Below are positions 1-5,369 of a stretch of 7,242 nt of DNA, piece by piece. The number at the start of each line of letters is the position of its first letter. Position 1 is the first letter of the stretch. Below the pieces are notes generated by a model. That model was not told where the DNA came from, made no database searches, and saw nothing but the letters and a program-made list of their open reading frames with translations. A program made the position numbers and the translations under genes. The stretch covers positions 1 through 7,242 of the forward strand of contig CALJAE010000176.1 in assembly GCA_938028175.1 (NCBI GenBank), in the 5' to 3' direction. Source of the stretch: an uncultured Acidimicrobiales bacterium (lineage in GTDB: Bacteria; Actinomycetota; Acidimicrobiia; Acidimicrobiales; SZUA-35).

Positions 1-1263
1 TACTTCTGACTCATGGATTGGGAGTTTGGCTGTTAGGTAAGCCGCAAAGATAGCCTTCGCCCCGACTGGGTCAGGTCGCTCGATCTTTATCTTTACATCT
101 AAACGTCCTGGGCGCAGGATCGCTGGGTCAATCAAGTCTTCTCGGTTCGAAGCCCCAATAACGATAACGTTCTTGAGCGCTTCCACACCATCGATCTCTG
201 CGAGCAGCTGAGGTACAACGGTTGACTCCATATCTGAGCTCACACCCGTGCCACGAGTTCTAAACAGTGATTCCATCTCATCAAAGAAAATGATGACTGG
301 AAATCCTTCAGCAGACTTTTCTCTTGCACGCTGGAAGATCAAACGAATCTGCCGTTCAGTTTCACCTACATACTTGTTAAGAAGTTCTGGCCCCTTGATG
401 TTCAGAAAGAAACTTCTAGCCGGAGCACCCGGTTTTGCGGTCGGATTGTTTGCTTCGACTTTACGAGCAAGCGAGTTGGCAACGGCTTTAGCGATAAGTG
501 TCTTACCACAACCGGGAGGGCCGTAAAGCAAGATACCTTTCGGCGCTGGCAATTCGTGCTCTGCGAAAAGATCGGCGTGCAAGAATGGAAGCTCTACAGC
601 GTCAACAATGGTCTCGATCTGATCTGCCAAACCACCGATATCTTCATATGCCACATCAGGCACTTCTTCAAGGACAAGGTCTTCTACCTCGGACTTTGGA
701 AGCTTCTCAACCAGCACCGAGGAGCGTAAGTCCATCAGCATTGAGTCGCCAGCTCGATAGCCCTCTTCTTGGACTTGCTCGGAAACAACAACGACTCTTT
801 CGTCATCGCCGCGCGCCACAATCATGGCTCGCTTTCCATTATCTAGAACTTCTTTGACCGATACGATCTCGCCGGCAACCTCTGGGTCACGCACAAGAAC
901 AATATTTAGCGCTTCGTTTAGTACAACTTCTGCACCAGCTACAAGAGTTTCTTCTGCGATATCTGGGTGTGCTTGGACTCGAATCTTTCGACCACCCGAG
1001 AAAATGTCGATTGTGTCATCATCATTAACTTCTAGCAACGTCCCATAGGCGCTTGGTGGTTGCGTTAGCTTTTCCACTTCTTCTCTGAGGGCAGCAATGT
1101 GTTCTCGAGCTTCTGAAAGGGTGTAAGTCAACTTCTCATTTTGAGATATCGCTTGCGCTAGTTGACCTCGCGTGTCTAAAAGGCGCTCTTCGAGGGCCGA
1201 GACAGCAGCCTGTGCGCCAACCTCAGCAGAGCCGTTATTTGAGTCTTCGTGATCCTGGCTGAT
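1..1263 (-). CDS. arc: Proteasome-associated AAA ATPase ARC/Mpa, C-terminus off the window
   Basis: Hexameric unfoldase that in actinobacteria recognises Pup-tagged proteins and feeds them to the 20S proteasome (family knowledge). The 421 codons visible read without a stop. Residues about 20-70 are a Glu/Leu-rich coiled coil, the Pup-binding part in Mpa. An OB-type interdomain follows from about 73, and the AAA module starts near the D-I-G-G-L motif. Seen directly: Walker A GPPGCGKT at 248-255, pore loop Y-V-G at 298-300, Walker B FFDEME with D328/E329, the downstream FRTRGTGVSSDME block typical of this family, sensor-1 region GASNRED and LRPGRLD. The small AAA subdomain and proteasome-docking tail lie beyond position 1. 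The start is odd: an in-frame TAG at 1272-1270 sits just after an AGGAGG (1278-1273), and there is no ATG, GTG or TTG before codon 45 (TTG, 1131-1129), which would delete much of the coiled coil. The best-placed codon is ATC at 1263-1261. Family identity is very secure; the exact start is not. Confidence 0.96.
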   Translation of the reverse strand, partial: MSQDHEDSNNGSAEVGAQAAVSALEERLLDTRGQLAQAISQNEKLTYTLSEAREHIAALREEVEKLTQPPSAYGTLLEVNDDDTIDIFSGGRKIRVQAHPDIAEETLVAGAEVVLNEALNIVLVRDPEVAGEIVSVKEVLDNGKRAMIVARGDDERVVVVSEQVQEEGYRAGDSMLMDLRSSVLVEKLPKSEVEDLVLEEVPDVAYEDIGGLADQIETIVDAVELPFLHADLFAEHELPAPKGILLYGPPGCGKTLIAKAVANSLARKVEANNPTAKPGAPARSFFLNIKGPELLNKYVGETERQIRLIFQRAREKSAEGFPVIIFFDEMESLFRTRGTGVSSDMESTVVPQLLAEIDGVEALKNVIVIGASNREDLIDPAILRPGRLDVKIKIERPDPVGAKAIFAAYLTAKLPIHESEV

Positions 1264-1272
1264 AGCGAACTA

Positions 1273-1278
1273 CCTCCT
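1273..1278 (-). promoter_or_regulatory. Shine-Dalgarno AGGAGG of arc
   Basis: A perfect AGGAGG on the minus strand lies 9 nt upstream of the ATC codon at 1263-1261. It decides the start question: a stop codon (TAG, 1272-1270) follows it immediately in the arc frame, so translation must begin between 1269 and the N-terminal coiled coil. The codons available there are TTC, GCT and ATC. Of these only ATC is a documented, though rare, initiator. Confidence 0.75.
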
Positions 1279-1315
1279 ACTAGGCCTTGGAATACCTTCG
1301 GCTAAACATCGTAAT

Positions 1316-1344
1316 TTTCAACCCGTAGGCCCTACTTTAGTCAA
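1316..1344 (-). promoter_or_regulatory. Candidate promoter of arc
   Basis: On the minus strand a TTGACT (1344-1339) matches a sigma70-type -35 box. An AT-rich TTGAAAAT stretch (around 1321-1314) lies 17-19 nt downstream as a weak -10. This would put the transcript start near 1309 and leave a short leader of about 45 nt before the arc ribosome-binding site. The spacer contains the GTAGG-C-CCTAC palindrome. The -10 is a poor match, so this is tentative. Confidence 0.35.
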
Positions 1345-1356
1345 CTACCCAGTAGG
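1325..1356. repeat. Cluster of inverted GTAGG/CCTAC arms in the divergent intergenic region
   Basis: GTAGG (1325-1329), one base, then CCTAC (1331-1335) form a perfect 5-1-5 inverted repeat. CCTACT (1331-1336) also pairs with AGTAGG (1351-1356) across a 14-nt loop that holds the TTGACT -35 candidate of arc. A further CCTAC occurs at 1276-1280 over the arc ribosome-binding site. The middle arm could pair with either partner, which fits an operator or alternative stem-loops. The arms are seen directly; a role in regulation is inferred from their position at the putative promoter. Confidence 0.4.
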
Positions 1357-1454
1357 ACTAGTGGAATAGCGGCCTATTATTGACTCTCTGCATCACAACT
1401 AATTGCTTGGAACTGACCTTGATGTCGATAGTCTGAGGTTCACTGTATGTTCTA

Positions 1455-2915
1455 GTGAGAAATATGCATACTTGGTTTAATCGGCGAGAACAATCACGAA
1501 TAACAGCGGCAGGGTGCTTTTTGGTGCTCGCATTGGTGCTTGCTTTCTCGACTGCTGACCTTAGCCAAACTCAGCCAGCCTGGCTGTTGGCAGGAGCCTC
1601 GACTGCATTTGCATTGTCTGCACTTACGAACCCTTCCAAGACATCAAACTTTGTTAGCCAGTTGGCAACGGCCCTCAGTTTCACGTTTGTCCTTATCGCA
1701 GCGGTTTGGTTTGCAGAGGTTGATCTAACTTCAGACGGTTTTAGCCAATTGGCAATCGCTGTTGGAATAATTGCTCCAGCAATCTGGGCGGGAAGTTCAT
1801 TTGGATTTGGGGCTGCCACCTTCACTGCTGCTGCCCTTGGCGCTGTTGCTCTATTTGGTGAAGAGCTTGACCTTCACGAGTTTGAAACTACTAACGTTGC
1901 ATTCAGTGCGTTGGTAGCAGCAGTCTTAGGCGAGGCAATCGCTGGCAAAAGAGTCGGACCAAACAAAAACTATTTGTCGAACCTGAAGCGTCTTGACGAA
2001 GTAATGACAAATTTCGAAAGACCTGCTGACATTAACCATGCTGCAACTCAAATTGTAGAGTCGACCCAAGAACTATTTGATTCTGATTTCGTAACGGCTG
2101 TTCTACGAAGCCCAGAGGGCGAGCTCGTCAGCGCCACTTCTAAGGGGTCTGATAACAACGATAATGACATCATCGACACCAGGATTGCAAAGCATCTGAC
2201 AGAGGCCATTGGCGGCACCGAACCAAAGATAGTTTCAGTTAGTGAACAGAACCTGTTGGTATCTCCAATAAGAGCTAATGACCTACCAGCTGGGGCCGTC
2301 GTCTGCGACCTACCAGCAGAGGTCGACAAAGAGTACACAGTCTCACTTACGAAGGTCTACCGCACCCAGCTAAGCTCTGCGATTGAGCACTTATACGTGT
2401 TTGATGAATTGGAGAAGGCGACTAGAACCGATGAGCTAACTGGAATCGGCAACAGAAAGCATGCCAACAAACTACTGGAATCTCTCAACACTGGAGATGC
2501 TCTTATTCTCTTAGACCTCGATGGCTTCAAAGAGGTGAACGACACAATGGGCCATAGCGCAGGTGACCAAGTGCTGCTAGATCTAAGCGACCACCTTAAG
2601 GCTTGCCTTCGTGACTCGGACACCTCGGCCAGACTTGGCGGTGATGAATTCATGGTCGTTGCTAAGCGAGCATTCGCTGACCCCGAGGCAGTGGCAGAAA
2701 GAATCCTACATGGCTGGGATATCCCAGACCGTTCTACCACCCTGAGTGCAGGTGTAGCCCTGCACGATGCAGATGTTACAGCACAGGTCACGTACGACCG
2801 AGCTGATGAAGCCCTATACGGGGCGAAGGAAGCTGGCAAGAACCAGTCCAAACTTTGGAACAGTGAAGGCGAATCTACAGAACCTGCTGCTGAGGAGCCT
2901 GAGACAGAAGGCTAG
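1455..2915 (+). CDS. Membrane diguanylate cyclase: six helices, GAF-like region, GGDEF
   Basis: Probably makes c-di-GMP from two GTP at the inner face of the membrane. Residues 16-162 hold about six hydrophobic segments (near 16-34, 42-57, 72-92, 98-114, 117-135, 146-162). Residues about 185-320 look like a GAF-type sensor. The cyclase begins at the TDELTGIGNRKH motif (D326). Active-site features appear intact: LDLDGFKEVND with D354 and N362, D371, and the signature GGDEF at 395-399. RDSD at 386-389, exactly five residues before GGDEF, is a canonical RxxD product-inhibition site. No EAL or HD-GYP domain is present. The tail after about 470 is acidic and Glu/Pro/Thr-rich. The start is uncertain: GTG at 1455 or ATG at 1464, three codons later, with a weak AGTGAGA before the latter. 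The gene is divergent from arc, and its last 41 nt overlap the convergent MerR gene. The ligand sensed by the N-terminal half cannot be told from sequence. Confidence 0.93.
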   Translation: MRNMHTWFNRREQSRITAAGCFLVLALVLAFSTADLSQTQPAWLLAGASTAFALSALTNPSKTSNFVSQLATALSFTFVLIAAVWFAEVDLTSDGFSQLAIAVGIIAPAIWAGSSFGFGAATFTAAALGAVALFGEELDLHEFETTNVAFSALVAAVLGEAIAGKRVGPNKNYLSNLKRLDEVMTNFERPADINHAATQIVESTQELFDSDFVTAVLRSPEGELVSATSKGSDNNDNDIIDTRIAKHLTEAIGGTEPKIVSVSEQNLLVSPIRANDLPAGAVVCDLPAEVDKEYTVSLTKVYRTQLSSAIEHLYVFDELEKATRTDELTGIGNRKHANKLLESLNTGDALILLDLDGFKEVNDTMGHSAGDQVLLDLSDHLKACLRDSDTSARLGGDEFMVVAKRAFADPEAVAERILHGWDIPDRSTTLSAGVALHDADVTAQVTYDRADEALYGAKEAGKNQSKLWNSEGESTEPAAEEPETEG

Positions 2916-3348
2916 TTGCTTCCTCTTTAGCTTCTTGCAGATCAACAATCGAGGCATCGAGCTCACCTTGCACGTGTTGAACTGATACGAGGGTAAACAT
3001 ACCAATCTGCCCATCATGGATGAGCGAGACCAAGTTGTCTCTATCACTAAAGAAAACTTCTTCGCCATCGAGAATAAGGTTGGCGTCTTTTACATCTGCA
3101 CCAAAACCCTGTACGTTCTCAAAGACCTTTCTGACCTTTTCCAAACTTATGCCCGAGTCCAACAAAACTTTTACAACTTTAAGTCTGAGTAAATCTTCAT
3201 AGCTATATTGCCTGCGACTACCAGACCCTGCAGCGACGACGGCTGGTTGGATAAGATCAGTCCGAGCCCAATAGTCGAGTTGTCTGTAAGTGATACCTAC
3301 AATGTTTGCCGCTTGCTTACCGCTGTAAGTTGTGTCCGAGTTTGACAT
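2875..3348 (-). CDS. MerR-family transcriptional regulator, Rv1830/FtsR-like
   Basis: Winged helix-turn-helix DNA-binding protein of 157 aa. The N-terminal MerR domain (residues about 8-75) carries the block GITYRQLDYWARTDLI (18-33), then GSGSRRQYSYEDLLRL and a second helix pair with LLDSGISLEKVRKVF. This pattern matches the actinobacterial MerR proteins beside the DUF151 nuclease gene (M. tuberculosis Rv1828 and Rv1830; C. glutamicum FtsR, a regulator of ftsZ). The GSGS wing is closer to my recollection of Rv1830. Residues 80-157 form a C-terminal effector or dimerisation part with no Cys metal-binding pattern, so metal sensing is unlikely. The ATG at 3348 is preceded by GGAG at very short spacing. 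It is the last gene of the minus-strand string, 75 nt after DUF151, with a possible promoter of its own. Its last 13 codons plus stop are antisense to the end of the diguanylate cyclase gene. Confidence 0.92.
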   Translation of the reverse strand: MSNSDTTYSGKQAANIVGITYRQLDYWARTDLIQPAVVAAGSGSRRQYSYEDLLRLKVVKVLLDSGISLEKVRKVFENVQGFGADVKDANLILDGEEVFFSDRDNLVSLIHDGQIGMFTLVSVQHVQGELDASIVDLQEAKEEATSLLSQAPQQQVL

Positions 3349-3383
3349 TGGCTCCGATTTCGAAATAGTTTGTCGTCCCGCAC

Positions 3384-3418
3384 CTGTTAAATGTTACAGA
3401 TCCAAAACGGTTCTTCAA
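3384..3418 (-). promoter_or_regulatory. Candidate MerR promoter with CTGT-N8-ACAG dyad
   Basis: In the 75-bp gap between the DUF151 and MerR genes, the minus strand has TTGAAG (3418-3413), a 16-nt spacer and TAACAT (3396-3391), a plausible sigma70-type pair. An imperfect dyad CTGT-N8-ACAG (3384-3399) spans the -10. Autoregulation by the downstream MerR protein is possible. MerR operators usually sit in the -35/-10 spacer, however, so the match to the family's habit is imperfect. Confidence 0.35.
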
Positions 3419-3423
3419 ACAAG

Positions 3424-3915
3424 TCAGCTGAAGTCTTCAGGAGTTGCTGTGTCAAGAAACTGTCTTAGCTCCTCAATCATCTCTTCGTCCTGAGTAACTT
3501 CTTCTGGGTCTGGCTCCACTACACCGGCTTCAGCCACTACTGCTTCATCGCAGAGTATTGGACACTTCGATCGGACAGCCAGAGCAACAGCGTCCGAAGT
3601 TCGGGCTGAGAACTCATGCAGATCTTCACCAACCTGAATATACAAGTTGGCGTAAAAAGTTCCTTGAACAAGTTTGACGATTTCCATTCGCTCAACTTCT
3701 GCGCCGAGCCCATCTAGAACTTCCACAAAAAGATCGTGTGTCATTGGACGCGCTATCTTCTGCTCAGTAACCGCTAAGTCGATTGCATGCGCCTCTGGGC
3801 CGCCGATAAAGATAGGAACTACTCGCTCCTCCCCTTCAAGTTCACGGAGAATCAAGACTGGTGAATTAGTAGGCATTTGAATTCTTACGCCAACTAATTC
3901 CATTTCTATCATCAT
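3424..3915 (-). CDS. DUF151 bifunctional nuclease family protein
   Basis: 163-aa protein of the DUF151/BFN family, whose characterised plant members have DNase and RNase activity; the bacterial role is unsettled. The family core is clear: MELVGVRIQMPTNSPVLILRE at the start, then VVPIFIGGPEAHAI (residues about 32-45), THDLFVEVLDGLGAEVERMEI, a TFYANLYI strand and ARTSDAVALAVRSKCPI (about 103-120). The last 40 residues are acidic and Pro/Glu-rich. The start ATG at 3915 directly follows the garA stop codon (TAG, 3918-3916) and has AGGAG (3926-3922) at 6-nt spacing; the next codon is also ATG. Its place between garA and a MerR gene resembles Rv1829. In M. tuberculosis a second MerR gene, Rv1828, lies between garA and this gene; here nothing does. 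Confidence 0.93.
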   Translation of the reverse strand: MMIEMELVGVRIQMPTNSPVLILRELEGEERVVPIFIGGPEAHAIDLAVTEQKIARPMTHDLFVEVLDGLGAEVERMEIVKLVQGTFYANLYIQVGEDLHEFSARTSDAVALAVRSKCPILCDEAVVAEAGVVEPDPEEVTQDEEMIEELRQFLDTATPEDFS

Positions 3916-4395
3916 CTAGCTCTCCTGCCCTTCAGCAATGTCATAGTAAGTGAGTTTGAAGCGCCCTATCTGAAGCTCATCTTCATTAGTTAGGGTCACA
4001 GACTCAGCTAAGTTTTTATTTACATAAGTTCCGTTCATGCTTCCGAGATCCGAAACCAAATATCCCGAATCCTTGAACTCGACCTTGGCGTGCTCTCGTG
4101 ACACCGTAATGTCATCAAGGAACACGTCGCTCTCTGGGTCTCGACCAATAGATAGGTCCTCTTCGGCCAAAGCTATACGTGTGCCCTTCTTGGGACCATG
4201 GTTAACAATAAGTACAGCCTTAGAACCTTCTGGCAAATCGGTAAGCTCCGGAACAGGTACCTCAGATTCAACCTGAATGATTTCATAAGTGGCAGTTACC
4301 TCGCCAGGCTCAACAGAATTCAATTCTGTCCCGCATGAAGAACAGAAGTTTGCATCAATCGGGTTTGAGTACCCACAAGACGAACACTCGATCAT
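3916..4395 (-). CDS. garA: GarA/OdhI-like FHA-domain protein with N-terminal zinc ribbon
   Basis: 159-aa phosphopeptide-binding regulator. In mycobacteria and corynebacteria GarA/OdhI binds 2-oxoglutarate-handling enzymes and is switched by PknB/PknG-type kinases (established for those species, inferred here). Residues 4-21 hold a zinc ribbon, C4-x2-C7 and C18-x2-C21, which the mycobacterial protein lacks. A linker follows, then an FHA domain from about 59 to 152 with the expected G84-R85, S99-R100-E101-H102 and N121-G122-T123. The stretch LPEGSKAVLIVNHGPKKG resembles the start of the GarA FHA domain. The classical ETTS phosphorylation motif is not seen; the nearest candidate is the E-V-T-A-T-Y stretch at residues 32-37. 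The start ATG (4395-4393) overlaps the gcvH stop as ATGA and has GGAG (4406-4403) at 7-nt spacing. The symbol follows family and context; orthology is likely but not proven. Confidence 0.9.
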   Translation of the reverse strand: MIECSSCGYSNPIDANFCSSCGTELNSVEPGEVTATYEIIQVESEVPVPELTDLPEGSKAVLIVNHGPKKGTRIALAEEDLSIGRDPESDVFLDDITVSREHAKVEFKDSGYLVSDLGSMNGTYVNKNLAESVTLTNEDELQIGRFKLTYYDIAEGQES

Positions 4396-4781
4396 AAGTT
4401 TGCTCCAGTTGAATTTAAGTAGGCTTCAGCGTCTACAAGACTAGCTAACTCTTCGGGTTTAGTAAGTTTAATAGTGAACATCCACCCGTCGCCGTACGGG
4501 TCTGTGTTCAAAACACCCGGATTAGCAGCCAGGTCGGTGTTAACACTTTTCACTTCGCCGCTCACCGGGCTATGAACATCGGACACTGACTTAGTGGACT
4601 CGACTTCAGCAACCTGGGCATTAGCTACAACAGTTGTACCAATTTCGGGGAGCCCTACAAACACAACTTCTCCAAGAGCGTCTTGAGCGAAGTCCGTGAC
4701 CCCTATTGTTACAACCCCGTCCTTATTGTCACGAACCCACTCGTGATCTTGTGAGTAAAAGAGATCTCCTGGAGCATCCAT
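4392..4781 (-). CDS. gcvH: Glycine cleavage system H protein
   Basis: 129-aa lipoyl carrier that shuttles the aminomethyl group between the P, T and L proteins of glycine cleavage. The sequence is full length for the family: the SQDHEWV motif near residue 10, GVTDFAQDALGEVVFVGLPEIG, then VAEVESTKSVSDVHSP with the lipoylation lysine K64, and PYGDGWMFTIKL near the end. No gcvP or gcvT is in view. The pairing with garA mirrors Rv1826-Rv1827. The start at ATG 4781 gives the normal N-terminus, but ribosome-binding signals are awkward: GGAG (4785-4782) touches the ATG, and AGGTGGA (4801-4795) is 13 nt away. An in-frame stop at 4793-4791 limits any extension to three codons; CTG at 4787 lies at good spacing from the AGGTGG. 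Confidence 0.96.
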   Translation of the reverse strand: MDAPGDLFYSQDHEWVRDNKDGVVTIGVTDFAQDALGEVVFVGLPEIGTTVVANAQVAEVESTKSVSDVHSPVSGEVKSVNTDLAANPGVLNTDPYGDGWMFTIKLTKPEELASLVDAEAYLNSTGANL

Positions 4782-4823
4782 CTCCAGAATCTAGTCCACC
4801 TATCGGACAGAAAGCTAGCGCGT

Positions 4824-5369
4824 CTAGGATATTTCTGAGTTGGATCGCAAATAATCGCTGACTACTGACCAGTAACCAAAAATCAATCCGGGAACAACGA
4901 GCACCCAGGCTCCGACCATAAGTATGGGAGCATAAAAAACATCGGTGGCCCCTCCCAAGAACATTGGGAAGGCAAAGAAAAGAAAGAATGCCCCAGTCTT
5001 GCCTGCCGGCGACACCTTGAGGATCTCCTTCCGCTTAATCCAGTACGCAATCGCTATCGCAATCACAGCAAACTCTCGAAGTAGCGTTATGACCACGATG
5101 AACCTTGGCGCTCCACCAAAAATGCCGACCAATGGCACGGCAACTACAAATAGAATTCGATCAGTTACCGGATCAAAAATACTTCCAAACTTTGAGCCCT
5201 GGTCCAACTTTCTAGCAAGGTAACCGTCAACCCAATCTGTCGCGCCCAGTGCTGCCAGCAACCATGCCGCCTCGATCACTGCATCCTCGGAGACGAGTAG
5301 CCAGACAAAGATCGGAATGCAGAGAGCCCTTAGCGCTGTAAACAAGTTAGGCAGTGTTCCAACTTGCAT
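4824..5369 (-). CDS. pgsA: CDP-alcohol phosphatidyltransferase (PgsA-like)
   Basis: Integral membrane enzyme that moves a phosphatidyl group from CDP-diacylglycerol to an alcohol; with this architecture the product is most likely phosphatidylglycerol phosphate. The full family motif D-x2-DG-x2-AR-x8-G-x3-D-x3-D is present with exact spacing from D45 to D70 (numbered from the ATG at 5369). The opening TLPNLFTALRALCIPIFVWLL and several further hydrophobic segments to the C-terminus fit the six-helix fold, and 181 aa is a normal length. I chose ATG 5369-5367 over the TTG one codon earlier because it forms a TGATG overlap with the DUF2079 stop and has AGGGA (5383-5379) at 9-nt spacing. In mycobacteria the gene in this position is annotated pgsA2. 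The alcohol substrate is not proven by sequence, so the symbol is moderately sure. Confidence 0.92.
   Translation of the reverse strand: MQVGTLPNLFTALRALCIPIFVWLLVSEDAVIEAAWLLAALGATDWVDGYLARKLDQGSKFGSIFDPVTDRILFVVAVPLVGIFGGAPRFIVVITLLREFAVIAIAIAYWIKRKEILKVSPAGKTGAFFLFFAFPMFLGGATDVFYAPILMVGAWVLVVPGLIFGYWSVVSDYLRSNSEIS

Noticed and set aside
248..1048. Three plus-strand open frames opposite the ATPase gene (248-526, 498-857, 824-1048)
   Set aside because: They are antisense to well-conserved ARC coding sequence (Walker A, Walker B, interdomain), have no family resemblance and lack good ribosome-binding sites.
1380..1408. TTGACT (1380-1385) as the -35 of the cyclase gene
   Set aside because: A good -35 match, but no acceptable -10 at 16-18 nt; TAATTG is only 14 nt away. 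Not strong enough to annotate.
1654..1757. Two near-identical stretches TTAGCCA(A/G)TTGGCAA (1654-1668 and 1741-1755), each palindromic around GCCARTTGGC
   Set aside because: Both encode S-Q-L-A at the edges of membrane helices in the cyclase; the similarity is short and explained by similar residues and codons.
2357..2851. 164-aa minus-strand open frame opposite the GGDEF domain
   Set aside because: It is a shadow of the conserved GGDEF coding sequence; its Ser/Arg/Leu-rich composition is typical of a reverse-frame artefact.
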